Assembly: GCA_964501905.1 (NCBI GenBank)
Contig: CAZCTW010000009.1
Coordinates: forward strand, 1-64,000
Direction: 5' to 3'
Length of the DNA stretch: 64,000 bases
Source: B69-G16 sp964501905
GTDB taxonomy: Archaea; Thermoproteota; Thermoprotei; Thermofilales; B69-G16
Shown: positions 42,803-51,633 of the stretch, one piece after another
Numbering within the stretch: the stretch's first letter is position 1
Layout of the letters: every line of letters starts with the position of its first letter
The notes under the pieces: generated by a model
The model's database searches: none
What the model was told of the DNA's origin: nothing
The model's input: the letters and a program-made list of their open reading frames with translations, nothing else
Translations under genes and position numbers: made by a program

Positions 42803-44620
42803 TCATTGGTATATTTGGAGGAGTATGTGCGCTTTTTCTGTGAGTTTTCCTTTTTCGTTTATGTATCCGTGTTTTCTGAGGGTTTTTCTCTCTTGGAGGG
42901 TTGTTTGTCCTTTCTGGTATTTTCTGATTAGGTGTGCTATTTTCTCCCACTTGTCTACGCGTCTGTGTTTTCTCTGGGGCGGCGTCGGGGTGTATCTGGG
43001 TTTTACCTTTATGTGGGCTATTCTCCCTCTCTGGGATGTTATGCATTCTCCTGTTTCGAGTTTTTCGATTTTCGCTGTTAGTTCTCTATGTCTGCTGGGG
43101 GATAGGGCTTTGGCGGCTATTTCCGCGTCTACTCCGGTGCAGTGGAAGACCGCTATTGTCTCGGCGTTGTTTATGATTGAGCTGTGGAGGGTGCTGGGGG
43201 TTTGGGTTGCGGCTATTATCTTTACTCCGTGCTTCCTCCCCTCGTCCATTAAACGCTCTAGGAAGGTTTTCGTTTTGAGGAATCTGGGAGCCAGCCTCTG
43301 CGCCTCGTCTAGGACCAGCACGGTTTCCATGCTTGGAGGATCGTAGTACAGGTTTTGGAGGAGGAACCAGGTGAAGACTGTTTTCTCGTAGTCGGTTTTT
43401 AGGCTGGATAGGTCGATTGCATATATTCCCTTGTCCTCGGGCGGGGGTAGGTTTCTGTTGAAGCACCTACCCGTAAGCCTGGAGAGCCTCCTCTTGACGG
43501 CTGCGGCGGCGTTTCTCTCGTCTTCCCTCCTAATATCCATCGAGGACAGCGCTTCGTACAGGGTTAGGGGGGTTACGGGCAGTCCTAGCTTTTCCACTTG
43601 GAGGGCGGCTTTTCTAGCTACTTCATACTGGATTGGGCTGAACTCGCTCCTCTGGGTGGTGTAGAAGAGTATCTCCTCTATGCTATCCCATCCGTGGTCG
43701 AAGCCTAGCCAGAAGGGGTTTACGTAAACGTCTACGCCGGGGATTAGCCTATAGCCTAGACCCGCGTATTCCCCGTATCAGTCCAAGATCAGCACTCTCT
43801 TCTCTCTGCCCAGCCCCTCCACCAGCCTGGCTATAAACGTGCTCTTGCCCGAGCCGCTCGCGCCAATCACTAACACGTGGGTCTCCACTTCTATACCGGT
43901 GATCCCATTCCTGGTGCAGCCTATTTCAACTCCTTTATCCTCGTGGTAGGTGGAGCCTCTGACCATAGCGCTGGCCGTCTCCCACACGTACTCGCAGGCC
44001 TTTAGCTTCGTCAACTCTTTCGCCCGCCTGCCCCCTAGGGGGTAGAGCCCGGTCTTTAACAAAACCTTCTTCCCCGTCTTCATCCCCTCTATTACGAGCA
44101 CGGCGGCTCCCGGGTTTCCATAGGTTTTAATCCTAGAGCCCACCTTCAGTTTAGGCAGCTCGGCTAGAGGCTTGAGCTTAAAGCCCATCTGCTCTAGCGC
44201 CCAGCGAGGGCTGTAGCCGTCATCTAGGATGAGGTAATGTTTCTCGAAGGCTATTAGACACCTGTTATCCAGGGTCCTTACGAAGTATAGCCTACACTTC
44301 TCGGGCACGTTAAGCTTTAACTCGAAATCCCCGGGAACCCCCGTTACGGCGTAGATTTCCAGCCGGCATCCCCACAGTCCGTGTGCTCCTCTAAAATACT
44401 CCCCGTTCCACCTGTAGCTCAGGTATAAGAGTTTGAGGATCTTGGGGACTAGGATTGACGAGAGTATGGAGATGATGACTGGCAGGAAGCTAAATCTTAT
44501 CCACGGCAGGGCTATTATCGAGCCTATGTAGATTATCCAGGGCGGCATCCTGGTTTTTAAGCCGTTGAGTATTTGCGTTGTTATCTCCTTCAAAGCCTCG
44601 AGGGGCATATCCTCAGCCAT
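42803..44620 (-). pseudogene. HerA-like (DUF87) ATPase interrupted by one in-frame TGA
   Basis: The frame from ATG 44620 to 42803 gives about 604 residues with a single TGA at 43778-43780. The N-terminus has two membrane helices (WIIYIGSIIALPWI, FLPVIISILSSILV). Walker A is VIGASGSGKSTF (253-261), Walker B is VLVLDEAQRLAP (near 434), and a sensor-like IIAATQTPSTLHSSI follows. The stop falls right after LILD, where relatives have a Trp (TGG), so one base change explains it. No other lesion is visible. Either a fresh nonsense mutation, an error, or two polypeptides. Confidence 0.75.
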
Positions 44621-44621
44621 G

Positions 44622-44691
44622 TTAGATTTTATCTAAAATATTAGAATTTTAATATTTAATATTAACGCTATGTGATCTAAATTTTTTAGAT
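44622..44691. promoter_or_regulatory. Paired palindromic boxes between divergent genes
   Basis: TTAGAT-TTT-ATCTAA (44622-44636) and ATCTAA-ATTTT-TTAGAT (44675-44691) use the same half-site. They lie in the 101-base AT-rich gap between the HerA-like gene and the winged-helix gene. The winged-helix protein is the obvious candidate to bind them and control both sides. Confidence 0.5.
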
Positions 44692-44721
44692 TTAAACATA
44701 AAATTTATTACTGTTTTCGGC

Positions 44722-45042
44722 GTGTCTGTTATTGTGAAGACTTCGGATATAGTTGACGTAGTGGAGAAGATAGGGGATTTGGGGGGTAGGGTGTTTCCCT
44801 CCAGTATATCAACGAATACCAAGTATGCTATGGAGAAGATCGCGAAGTTGGAGGAGCTGGGGCTGGTGAGGAGGGTTAGGGTGGGGAAAAGGAGGGTTTA
44901 CGAGTTGACCGAGAAGGGGTTGAGGGTTTACGGTTTGATTAGGGAGATACGCGGGATTGTACGGGGGGAGGGGCCGCCTAGAGGGGAGGAACCCGTTTTT
45001 ATAAGGAGTAACCCGTGGCTTAAAGCTCTGGGGGAGGGTTAG
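44722..45042 (+). CDS. Winged-helix DNA-binding protein
   Basis: A 106-residue protein with a clear winged helix: STNTKYAMEKIAKLEELGLV and RRVRVGKRRVYELTEKGLRV. The C-terminal 35 residues are charged and Pro/Gly-rich. The start is GTG at 44722, with GTG 44734 as alternative. It is the first of three plus-strand genes, followed 1 base after its stop by the RecA-like gene. A repressor of this divergent cluster is the simplest guess. Confidence 0.7.
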   Translation: MSVIVKTSDIVDVVEKIGDLGGRVFPSSISTNTKYAMEKIAKLEELGLVRRVRVGKRRVYELTEKGLRVYGLIREIRGIVRGEGPPRGEEPVFIRSNPWLKALGEG

Positions 45043-45043
45043 G

Positions 45044-45634
45044 TTGAGGTTGAAGTACGTTAAAATAGGCAGATACGAGTTCAGCAACGTCCACTTATCG
45101 TTAATGTACCCGAGCGAGGCGGCTCGGGTTTTCGGTGTTGGGAAAGACGAGGCTTTGGGGATTATCGAAGACGCTAGGAAGAGCCTCGCTGGTTGGATGC
45201 CGGAACCCCTCCCCGTCAAGATAGGCTTAATCGATTATTATCTGCCCCCGGGGGTCCACTTGATAGTCGACAGGTATGGTTTATTAAAGGAGTCTATCAG
45301 CCCAGCCCCCCTTATAGTGCCCGATTATCTGGACGGGGAGTTCGTGAAGTACGTGTTTTTCGAGTTGCCGAAGCTCCTAGAGCGAGAGAGGCGCTGCGTG
45401 TTTATAGAGGATTTGGACGACCGCTTCACTAGGAGCGTAAGGCAGGGGTTGCTATATATCACCGATCTTTTAAAGAGGATTTCCGCCGCCTATAACGTTC
45501 AAGTGGTGGCGTCCGGCTCGTCCGTGCTCGAAGAGGTTTTTGAAGGTTGGACTAACGTCTTCACGGTTTACAGGAGAGGCGGGGGGATATACGTTCTAGT
45601 AAAGCCCGAAAACATAGTCCGTAAGATCGCGTGA
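45044..45634 (+). CDS. RecA-fold-like protein lacking a Walker A motif
   Basis: A 196-residue protein of uncertain family. The N-terminal SEAARVFGVGKDEALGIIED resembles a small helical DNA-binding domain. The second half has a Walker B-like strand RRCVFIEDLDDRF, then YITDLLKRISAAYNVQVVAS, reminiscent of the core of RadA/KaiC-type ATPases. No GxxxxGK(T/S) is present. Tight linkage to the RadA paralogue (1-base gap) suggests they form one complex. Start is TTG at 45044. Confidence 0.6.
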   Translation: MRLKYVKIGRYEFSNVHLSLMYPSEAARVFGVGKDEALGIIEDARKSLAGWMPEPLPVKIGLIDYYLPPGVHLIVDRYGLLKESISPAPLIVPDYLDGEFVKYVFFELPKLLERERRCVFIEDLDDRFTRSVRQGLLYITDLLKRISAAYNVQVVASGSSVLEEVFEGWTNVFTVYRRGGGIYVLVKPENIVRKIA

Positions 45635-45635
45635 G

Positions 45636-46598
45636 GTGGAAGGCTTGGATACTCCTATCGACGAGCTCCTTAAAGTGCCTGGGATTAGCAGGGTTTTAGT
45701 GGGGAAGTTGAAGAGTATTGGGCTGGAATACCTAGAGGACCTCGTCTTGTTCAATCCCGAGGAGCTGGTTGAAAGGGCTGAAATAGCGGATCTCCGTAAA
45801 GCCGAGTTCTTGATAAAATCGGCTAGGAAGATTTTAGGGAGGAAGAGGAGGAGCTTAACCGCTAGGGAATACCTTAGGTTGATGGAGTCCAGGGAGTTCT
45901 TCACGACGCTCGTAAAGGCTATAGACGGGCTTTTAGGCGGAGGCATTAGAGTTATTGACGTCTACGAGTTCGCCGGAGAGTTCGGAACGGGTAAAACCCA
46001 GCTGGCCCACCAGTTGAGCGTTACCGTTCAACTGCCGCCGAGCAGGGGAGGTCTTGGGGGTAAGACGGTCTATATCGATACCGAGGGGACCTTCAGCCCG
46101 GAGAGGATATATGATATAGCCGAGGGGCTCGGGTTAAGCGATGCTTTAGACAACGTTTTCGTTGCGCGTCCCGTCAACGTGCTCGAGCTCGAAGACGTGG
46201 TTATAGAGGATCTGCCTTCTCTCATACGCAGAGGGGTTAGACTCATAGTTATCGACAGCATTATAGCTCTATACAGGGCGGAGTTTAAGGGTTTGGAAAT
46301 GCTGGCTTATCGCCAGCAGAGGATTAACTATCTCATAGATTGGTTGAAGAGGTATAGCTATAGGTACCAGTTGGCCGTCGTGTACACTAACCAAGTGTTA
46401 AGCCAGCCCGTGCCTTGGGGTTTTGCCTATAAAGTGCCAGCCGGAGGGAATATTATAGCGCACGCCGCTACCCACCGTTTTCTCTTGAAAAAGACTGGCT
46501 CCGAGTGGGTTATGGAGTGTTTAGATAGTCCTACGATTCCAAGAGGAAAAGCGGCGAGGTTCAGAATCACAAAGCATGGATTGAGGGATGTCGAGTAA
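45636..46598 (+). CDS. RadA/Rad51 family recombinase
   Basis: A 320-residue recombinase. The N-terminal helix-hairpin-helix domain is LLKVPGISRVLVGKLKSIGL. Walker A is EFAGEFGTGKTQLAHQL (GEFGTGKT at 114-121), then VYIDTEGTFSPERI, Walker B LIVIDSIIALYRAEF, the L1-type LAYRQQRINYLIDWL, and TNQV with PAGGNIIAHAATHRFLL. It could be the main RadA or a diverged paralogue. Its position in an operon with a RecA-like partner favours a paralogue, but no other RadA is in view. Start is GTG 45636 or TTG 45645. Confidence 0.87.
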   Translation: MEGLDTPIDELLKVPGISRVLVGKLKSIGLEYLEDLVLFNPEELVERAEIADLRKAEFLIKSARKILGRKRRSLTAREYLRLMESREFFTTLVKAIDGLLGGGIRVIDVYEFAGEFGTGKTQLAHQLSVTVQLPPSRGGLGGKTVYIDTEGTFSPERIYDIAEGLGLSDALDNVFVARPVNVLELEDVVIEDLPSLIRRGVRLIVIDSIIALYRAEFKGLEMLAYRQQRINYLIDWLKRYSYRYQLAVVYTNQVLSQPVPWGFAYKVPAGGNIIAHAATHRFLLKKTGSEWVMECLDSPTIPRGKAARFRITKHGLRDVE

Positions 46599-46770
46599 GT
46601 CGATAAAGGCTTGACAGCCAAAATAGACCAATATTTGGCTCTAGGATACCGGTTATTTCTTGAAATGTAGTCTGGGCATTAATCTTGTGTAGAATTTGTT
46701 ATGATTCTGTTAAACTTAAGGTCCTAGGTAATGAAATATTTTATGAGTCTTTGTGGGAGGAGCCTGTGGT

Positions 46771-47172
46771 ATGGAGGGTAAGTGGAGAAAATTGAGAAAT
46801 ACGGCTTTTGTAGAGGAAGATAAAGTAAAAACTTTTAACGGCGTATTCTACATAATCTCACTCGGCAAACGACAACTCCTCCACATAAACCTAGTCTTCA
46901 ACTTTGATAAAATGCATCCAGGAAAATTCAAATTCTACGAAGAATTTGGTGCCATGTGCGAGGAGAGTGGAGCTTTTAGAGGTTATTATACTATGTTTGT
47001 AAGATGTAAGTCTTATTTGAGGGAGTTGTCTAGTCTCGCAAGTAGGATATACGTCTTCGGCAACCCTAGGACTTTCTCTAGGGATCCCGGTGTTTATGTT
47101 GGTTTTGGGGAGTATAGGGGTGTTGTTAGGGTTTTATTCGACGATTTTTCAAACTATACTGTTTGTTATTGA
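46771..47172 (+). CDS. Hypothetical protein
   Basis: A 133-residue protein with no family I recognise. It is soluble, rich in aromatic residues and Arg/Lys (KTFNGVFYIISLGKRQLLHI, YYTMFVRCKSYLRELSSLAS, VYVGFGEYRGVVRVLFDDFS). I start at ATG 46771, behind GGGAGG. A small gene follows after 22 bases, possibly in the same transcript. Confidence 0.5.
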   Translation: MEGKWRKLRNTAFVEEDKVKTFNGVFYIISLGKRQLLHINLVFNFDKMHPGKFKFYEEFGAMCEESGAFRGYYTMFVRCKSYLRELSSLASRIYVFGNPRTFSRDPGVYVGFGEYRGVVRVLFDDFSNYTVCY

Positions 47173-47194
47173 AGGTGAAGGGGGGAAGAAATCC

Positions 47195-47425
47195 ATGAAA
47201 AAGCACGAGGAGGAGGTTGCGGAGTTTGTCGAGTCTGAGAAGAGAGAGCCCGGCCCTGTGCGCGGTCCATTTACCTGCTATCTTTTGGATGAGGATTGGG
47301 TTGTCGATTTTTTAAACCGGTATATTAGATATGTTAGAGAACATATAAACCCAAATGCTGTATTAGGCGCCGATAAGCCTACTCCACAGGGAACAATCCA
47401 CGTAGGATTAGCGGAGATAAAGTAG
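47195..47425 (+). CDS. Hypothetical small protein
   Basis: A 76-residue, mostly acidic protein (KKHEEEVAEFVESEKREPGP, CYLLDEDWVVDFLNRYIRYV, PTPQGTIHVGLAEIK). AAGGGGGG about 10 bases before the ATG at 47195 supports this start. No family is recognised. Confidence 0.5.
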   Translation: MKKHEEEVAEFVESEKREPGPVRGPFTCYLLDEDWVVDFLNRYIRYVREHINPNAVLGADKPTPQGTIHVGLAEIK

Positions 47426-47496
47426 GGTTTTAAGAAGGGGTGTGTCGTGTAGTTTCTGGGGATGGGGTTGTGAAGTCGATTTTCTGGATTTTATGT

Positions 47497-47958
47497 TTAT
47501 AATTCTCTCCACTTGCCTAGAGGGTTTTCTAGTTTGGGTGCTTGGTTTTTAAGGGTTGGGTGGAGGAAGTTTTTGTCGTTGGTGTAGGCTATGTCGATTA
47601 GATTTTTTAATGGTAGGATGCATAGGTAGTCCCAGATGTGGATTCCGGATAGGCTACTGAGCTTTAAAGCTTTTTTGTAGTATTTTTTTAACATTTATTA
47701 TCACGGTTTTCGAATTGCCGGATATTTTCTCGAGGATTTCCAATGCATTTTTGTCCATTTTTATGCCTCTGAATATAGAACGTGGAGGAGTTCGGCTAGC
47801 TGATGCGTAGTCAGATATATAGTGTGATTGATAAGCGAGTTTTCTAGCCGTGTTGTACATTAAGACGGTTTCTTCATATGCTTTTTCATTCTCGAATTTC
47901 ACGCGTAGAGGTTTTTAAATGAGTAAACCCATATCTGTGTATCAATGAAAACGTTCAT
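47497..47958 (-). pseudogene. VapC-type PIN toxin, frameshifted
   Basis: From ATG 47958: MNVFIDTQIWVYSFKNLYA and a stop. In a second frame KFENEKAYEETVLMYNTARK follows, and in a third IHIWDYLCILPLKNLIDIAY with TNDKNFLHPTL. The pieces, in order, are a PIN-domain nuclease with its first Asp and the late acidic residues. Two frameshifts lie near 47905 and 47690. It follows the VapB-like antitoxin after 9 bases, so this was a VapBC toxin-antitoxin pair. Confidence 0.7.
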
Positions 47959-47967
47959 CTTATTCAC

Positions 47968-48204
47968 CTATATCATCGTAATCGTACTCTTCGAAGTAGT
48001 CTTCCTGGCCGCCGCTAGCCTTAACTCTCTAAGAATCCTTAACAAACCTAGCGTGTTTTCACCAAGTTCTCTAACCGGTCTAATTACTAGTTCTCTTCCT
48101 CTAATCTTCAGCTCTACTTCGTCTTCATCTCTAACCCCCAAAGTCTGTAATAGTTCTTTCCCCAGGTAAACCTGTCCTGTGTGGATGCGCCTTCTAACGG
48201 GCAA
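47968..48204 (-). CDS. VapB-type AbrB-fold antitoxin, C-terminus probably frameshifted
   Basis: A 78-residue frame whose first ~50 residues are a SpoVT/AbrB DNA-binding fold (RRRIHTGQVYLGKELLQTLG, VRDEDEVELKIRGRELVIRP). The end, AAARKTTSKSTITMI, is out of character. One base shift near 48015 would give QEDYFEEYDYDDIGE and a stop just before the vapC ATG, as VapB proteins usually end. So the antitoxin is probably damaged too, or the region has indel errors. Confidence 0.65.
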   Translation of the reverse strand: MPVRRRIHTGQVYLGKELLQTLGVRDEDEVELKIRGRELVIRPVRELGENTLGLLRILRELRLAAARKTTSKSTITMI

Positions 48205-48281
48205 AGTATCACCAACTACTACTAAATATTTACCTGTCTCCCAAAGCTTCTTTGACTCAAATATAGGTTTGGAAAATAAGT

Positions 48282-48489
48282 TTGAAAGGTGAGAGTGAGA
48301 GGTATCTAGTATTTGTAAGTGTAGTTCGTAGGTGGAGATTTAGAGGAGGTTGCTAAAGACTCTATAAACGAGTTGAAGATATGGCTTATAAACAACGGCT
48401 ATGTAAAACCCGATGGCATAATGTTGATAGATGGCTCTACCCGTAGAGGTTTAAAAGGTGCTGTGGTCTATGTGGAACTTTATAATTAG
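48282..48489 (+). pseudogene. Remnant of a small unidentified gene
   Basis: One frame reads GESERYLVFVSVVRR from about 48282. After a shift, GDLEEVAKDSINELKIWLIN and then GYVKPDGIMLIDGSTRRGLK run to a TAG at 48487. The second part looks like real protein. No start codon serves it alone, so a frameshift is likely. Family unknown. The rest of 48205-48599 holds nothing I can support. Confidence 0.35.
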
Positions 48490-48599
48490 TAACTTTGTTG
48501 ATTACACTGAGATGGTGGTATAGATGCCTATGGGGTTCTGGTACGTGTAGGATGGAACAAACGTGTTACTACTTTCGAGCGCGCGTGGGGGTGTGAGTT

Positions 48600-49286
48600 A
48601 TGATTTGTCGTAGGAGAGGTCTTCTGGTCGTTGCGGTTTGGTTTTGGTCTTTTCTGGGGGTTCCTGTAGTGGCTTTGTTTATCGCTTGTATTGAGGGAGT
48701 GGCGCCTACTGTCAACGGGATTATGGGTATGCTGAGTAGGGAGCCCTATCTAGCTTCGTATATTGAGTTCGCTTGTTGTGGTGGGTTGCCATTAGCCGTA
48801 ACTCTGCTATGTAGGGAGGATTTCGTAATTTATGGTTTAAGGAGGGAGGGTTTGGTGAAGAGCCTGCTATTATCGTCGATACTTGCTGTGTTCAAGATTA
48901 CACTTAGACTTCTGAGTGGGGGATTTAGGTTTGTTAGTTTTAACCTACCATTTCCACTTAATCTATGGTATGCCTTTTTCGGAGTTTTCGCTTATGGACC
49001 TTTAGAAGTGTTTTTCGTCGTATGGCTTATCGTCAATACAGATCGTATATTTGGAAGTTTAGAGAGGATGGTCTCGCCGGGCCTGATAATAACAGTGCTG
49101 GTCTTCGGATTGTCTCATGTAGTATTCTCACCAGGAGGCGGACTGGTAAACGCTATCAGTGTAACGATAACCTTCTTTATTCTAGGATTGATATATAAGT
49201 ACACGGGAAACTCGATAGGGCCGATGATTGCTTGGACGTTAATGAACGGGTTCATACCATACCTAGTAATTGGTTGTCTAACGTAA
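48600..49286 (+). CDS. CPBP-type intramembrane protease-like protein
   Basis: A 228-residue protein with about seven hydrophobic segments. The C-terminal half has GPLEVFFVVWLI, VFGLSHVVFSPGG and GNSIGPMIAWTLMNGFI, corresponding to the Glu, His and Asn/His motifs of the CPBP (Abi/CAAX protease) family. The usual EExxxR motif is reduced to a single Glu without the Arg, so activity is uncertain. It stands alone between decayed genes. Confidence 0.65.
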   Translation: MICRRRGLLVVAVWFWSFLGVPVVALFIACIEGVAPTVNGIMGMLSREPYLASYIEFACCGGLPLAVTLLCREDFVIYGLRREGLVKSLLLSSILAVFKITLRLLSGGFRFVSFNLPFPLNLWYAFFGVFAYGPLEVFFVVWLIVNTDRIFGSLERMVSPGLIITVLVFGLSHVVFSPGGGLVNAISVTITFFILGLIYKYTGNSIGPMIAWTLMNGFIPYLVIGCLT

Positions 49287-49491
49287 CATTGGAAATCTAC
49301 TACTTTTATCCCAAATAAACCTCTAAAAGGAGGGATGATAGCTTTTAATAGGCGTTATAGGAATTAGATAACTGATCACCTGTTTTAAAGATAATCTTGC
49401 CTCCAAGATAGAGGGGATTGTTTACGGAGGTTGGTGGAGATAGGGTAGGTTGGGGGTTAGGGCGTGGGGGTGGTGGTTAAGTCTTTGAGGG

Positions 49492-49973
49492 ATGTCTGCT
49501 GTTGTTACTTTTAGAGAGGTGTATGCGGGCGCTTATCAGTTCGGCTTTCTACTTCCCCGCCATAAAATTGATGGTTTGGGCTTTTTGTGGATTATCACTT
49601 CTTGTCTTCTGATGAGCGGTCGAGGATTTGTAAGGAACTTTTGGCTAGGTGTTTGAAGAGTTTAAAGTATAGGATTTACAGTGTTTTATGTTTTAAATCT
49701 TGATATAGGGAGTTATTCGAGGTTGCCGATAGGGTATACGGCTATGGCAACTATAAGATTTTTGAAAAATACCTTAATATTTTGAACATAGTGGGATTTG
49801 GGGAAGATCGTAGAGGGACTAAAAGGGTTTTGTATGCTGATTTGGAAGGCGTAATTCTTCGTGATTGAGAACGAGGAAGGAGGCAGATTGAGATAATTAA
49901 AAACTTGCCTGCAAGCGAGGAGGATAAAGAGAAAATACTCTGGAAGAATATACGCCAGTTGTTGAATCTTTAA
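49492..49973 (+). pseudogene. Broken unidentified gene
   Basis: Several frames carry protein-like text in order: FLSSDERSRICKELLARCLK, SLKYRIYSVLCF, YRELFEVADRVYGYGNYKIF, EKYLNILNIVGFGEDRRGTK, then after a stop KNLPASEEDKEKILWKNIRQ. The middle looks like a small helical DNA-binding domain. At least two lesions separate them. The stretch 49287-49491 has nothing recognisable. Confidence 0.35.
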
Positions 49974-49982
49974 TTAGAAGCG

Positions 49983-51281
49983 CTATTTTGAGATCTCCTC
50001 TAGCTCTCTCTTTTTAGTTTCTTCTCCTAGAATTGTTACGGCGGTCGCCGAGATAAAGTGTACCGACGCGAATAGTATGAACGGATACAGGGGATCGCCC
50101 GTAGTCTGTATCAGTAGACCGGCTATATAGGGGCCCAGGATTCCGCCTATTCTGCCTATGCTGTTGGCCCACCCGCTTGCAGTTGCTCTCAGCCTGGTCG
50201 GGTATAGCTCGGGGGTGTAGGCGTACGTTACACCCCACGCTCCAAGGTTAAAGAACGATATCATGGATGCCCATAGTAGTGCTTCGAAGTCGCTGGTTGC
50301 ATTCCAGAATAGGATGCTTCCTAATCCTGCTAATGTCATGTAGGAGGCTAGTGTAAGTTTTCTTCCGAGTTTTTCGACAAGTATGGCGGCGCTCCAGTAG
50401 CCGGGGATTTGGGCCAGCGTTATTAGGAGGGCGTATTGGAGAGATTTGGTGTAGCTTATTCCCCTGGAGTAGAGAATGTGGGGTAGCCAGAGGAATATGC
50501 CCCAGTATGCGAGCACTATGCAGAACCAGTGAATCCATAGCATTATGGTTCGTTTAAGGTAAATTCCTTTGAACAACTCTAATAATGAAACTTTTTCCTC
50601 TCTCGCAACCTTTGAAGTATTGAACGATATTCCCGTCTTCTTAAGTATTTTCTCAACTTCCCTTGTTCTGCCTTTTAGCATAAGGAAGCGGATTGATTCA
50701 GGTACTAAAATCAAAATGAGCGGGAGTAAAACTAAGGTTGCAAGACTAGCGTTGAACACGAATCGCCACCCTAGTGGTGGCGCTATAGCTCTAGCTAGTA
50801 GGAGCGCTATGAGCCAGCCGAACGCCCACGAGCTTTCGAGAAAGGTTATCAGGGCTCCTCTTACTTTGGCAGGGGAATATTCGGCTAGGAGTGTGCTGGC
50901 TACTACCATGTACCCCGCTGCTCCCATACCGGCTAGCAATCTACAGATGGAAAGGTCGAGCCATCCCGTAGTTGTAGATGAAGCCCAGGAGAATAAGCCC
51001 ATTAGTGCTAAAGCTAGGATTAACGCTTTTTTCCTGCCTATTTTGTCGCCGATTAAGCCGATTGTAAAAGCTCCTATTAACATTCCGAGGAGCCAGCTGC
51101 TGAGAACTCTGCCAGCTTCTTCGGGCGTCAACTCCAAATCCTTTATTATTAGTGTTAAAGTGCCTGAGATAAGTCCGGAATTCATAGAATCCAAAGCCCA
51201 ACCGAGCATTAGAATAGCTAGCAGTACTAGGTGAAATTTACCGATTTTCTCTATACGCTTCATCAAAGACGGAATTTTCAT
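49983..51281 (-). CDS. MFS transporter (sugar/organic acid porter type)
   Basis: A 432-residue protein with 12 predicted helices. The MFS signature GLIGDKIGRKKALILALALM lies between helices 2 and 3, and the related PGYWSAAILVEKLGRKLTL is in the second half. PELYPTRLRATASGWANSIG is typical of the sugar-porter/aromatic-acid group. The substrate cannot be assigned. It is complete, unlike most genes around it. Confidence 0.88.
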   Translation of the reverse strand: MKIPSLMKRIEKIGKFHLVLLAILMLGWALDSMNSGLISGTLTLIIKDLELTPEEAGRVLSSWLLGMLIGAFTIGLIGDKIGRKKALILALALMGLFSWASSTTTGWLDLSICRLLAGMGAAGYMVVASTLLAEYSPAKVRGALITFLESSWAFGWLIALLLARAIAPPLGWRFVFNASLATLVLLPLILILVPESIRFLMLKGRTREVEKILKKTGISFNTSKVAREEKVSLLELFKGIYLKRTIMLWIHWFCIVLAYWGIFLWLPHILYSRGISYTKSLQYALLITLAQIPGYWSAAILVEKLGRKLTLASYMTLAGLGSILFWNATSDFEALLWASMISFFNLGAWGVTYAYTPELYPTRLRATASGWANSIGRIGGILGPYIAGLLIQTTGDPLYPFILFASVHFISATAVTILGEETKKRELEEISK

Positions 51282-51353
51282 TGGAATTATAGAAATTTAT
51301 CGCTAATGATTTGCTCGAGTGACAGTTAATGTATCGAGAACAGTGGTAGATTA

Positions 51354-51449
51354 TGGGCCCGGCGGGATTCGAACCCGCGACCCCCCGGTTGTGCCCTCGG
51401 CTACGAGCCGAAATGAGCCGGGTGCTCTACCTAGCTGAGCTACGGGCCC
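51354..51449 (-). tRNA. Elongator tRNA-Met (CAT) with a 22-nt intron
   Basis: Acceptor GGGCCCG/CGGGCCC, D arm GCTCAGCTAGGTAGAGC, anticodon stem CCCGG/CCGGG, T arm GCGGG-TTCGAAT-CCCGC. The intron (51391-51412) splits positions 36 and 37. GCTC pairs with GGGC as the central helix, ATT and ACA are the bulges, and TCGGCT/AGCCGA is the intron stem. Splicing gives loop CTCATAA. The anticodon is 51413-51415. A tRNA-Ile2 with a modified CAT is the only alternative; the overall sequence favours Met. Confidence 0.92.
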
Positions 51450-51633
51450 CAGATTAAGGCTGTTTTCCATAAATATAAAGTTTACTGGTTTCGCCAATAT
51501 CCGCATATGTCTTACTTTTACATATAGCGGGTTACCTGTAACGGAAAAGCGATGTCGAGAAGTAGCTGACAAACTGGTAGAGAGTGGCTGGTATTAACGC
51601 AAATAGCAAGAGAAGAAATAGATAGTTTGGATT

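Noticed and set aside
42795..43346. Plus-strand frame opposite the HerA-like gene
   Set aside because: It is antisense to a well-supported ATPase frame with Walker B, and its Cys/Phe/Leu/Ser-rich composition is typical of a shadow.
41156..46598. Integrated element with the initiator tRNA as attachment site
   Set aside because: I found no second copy of the tRNA 3' end and no integrase gene in the window. The composition switch alone does not define element borders.
50569..51234. Long plus-strand frame opposite the MFS transporter
   Set aside because: Ser/Arg-rich shadow of the transporter gene. The minus-strand frame has the conserved MFS motifs.
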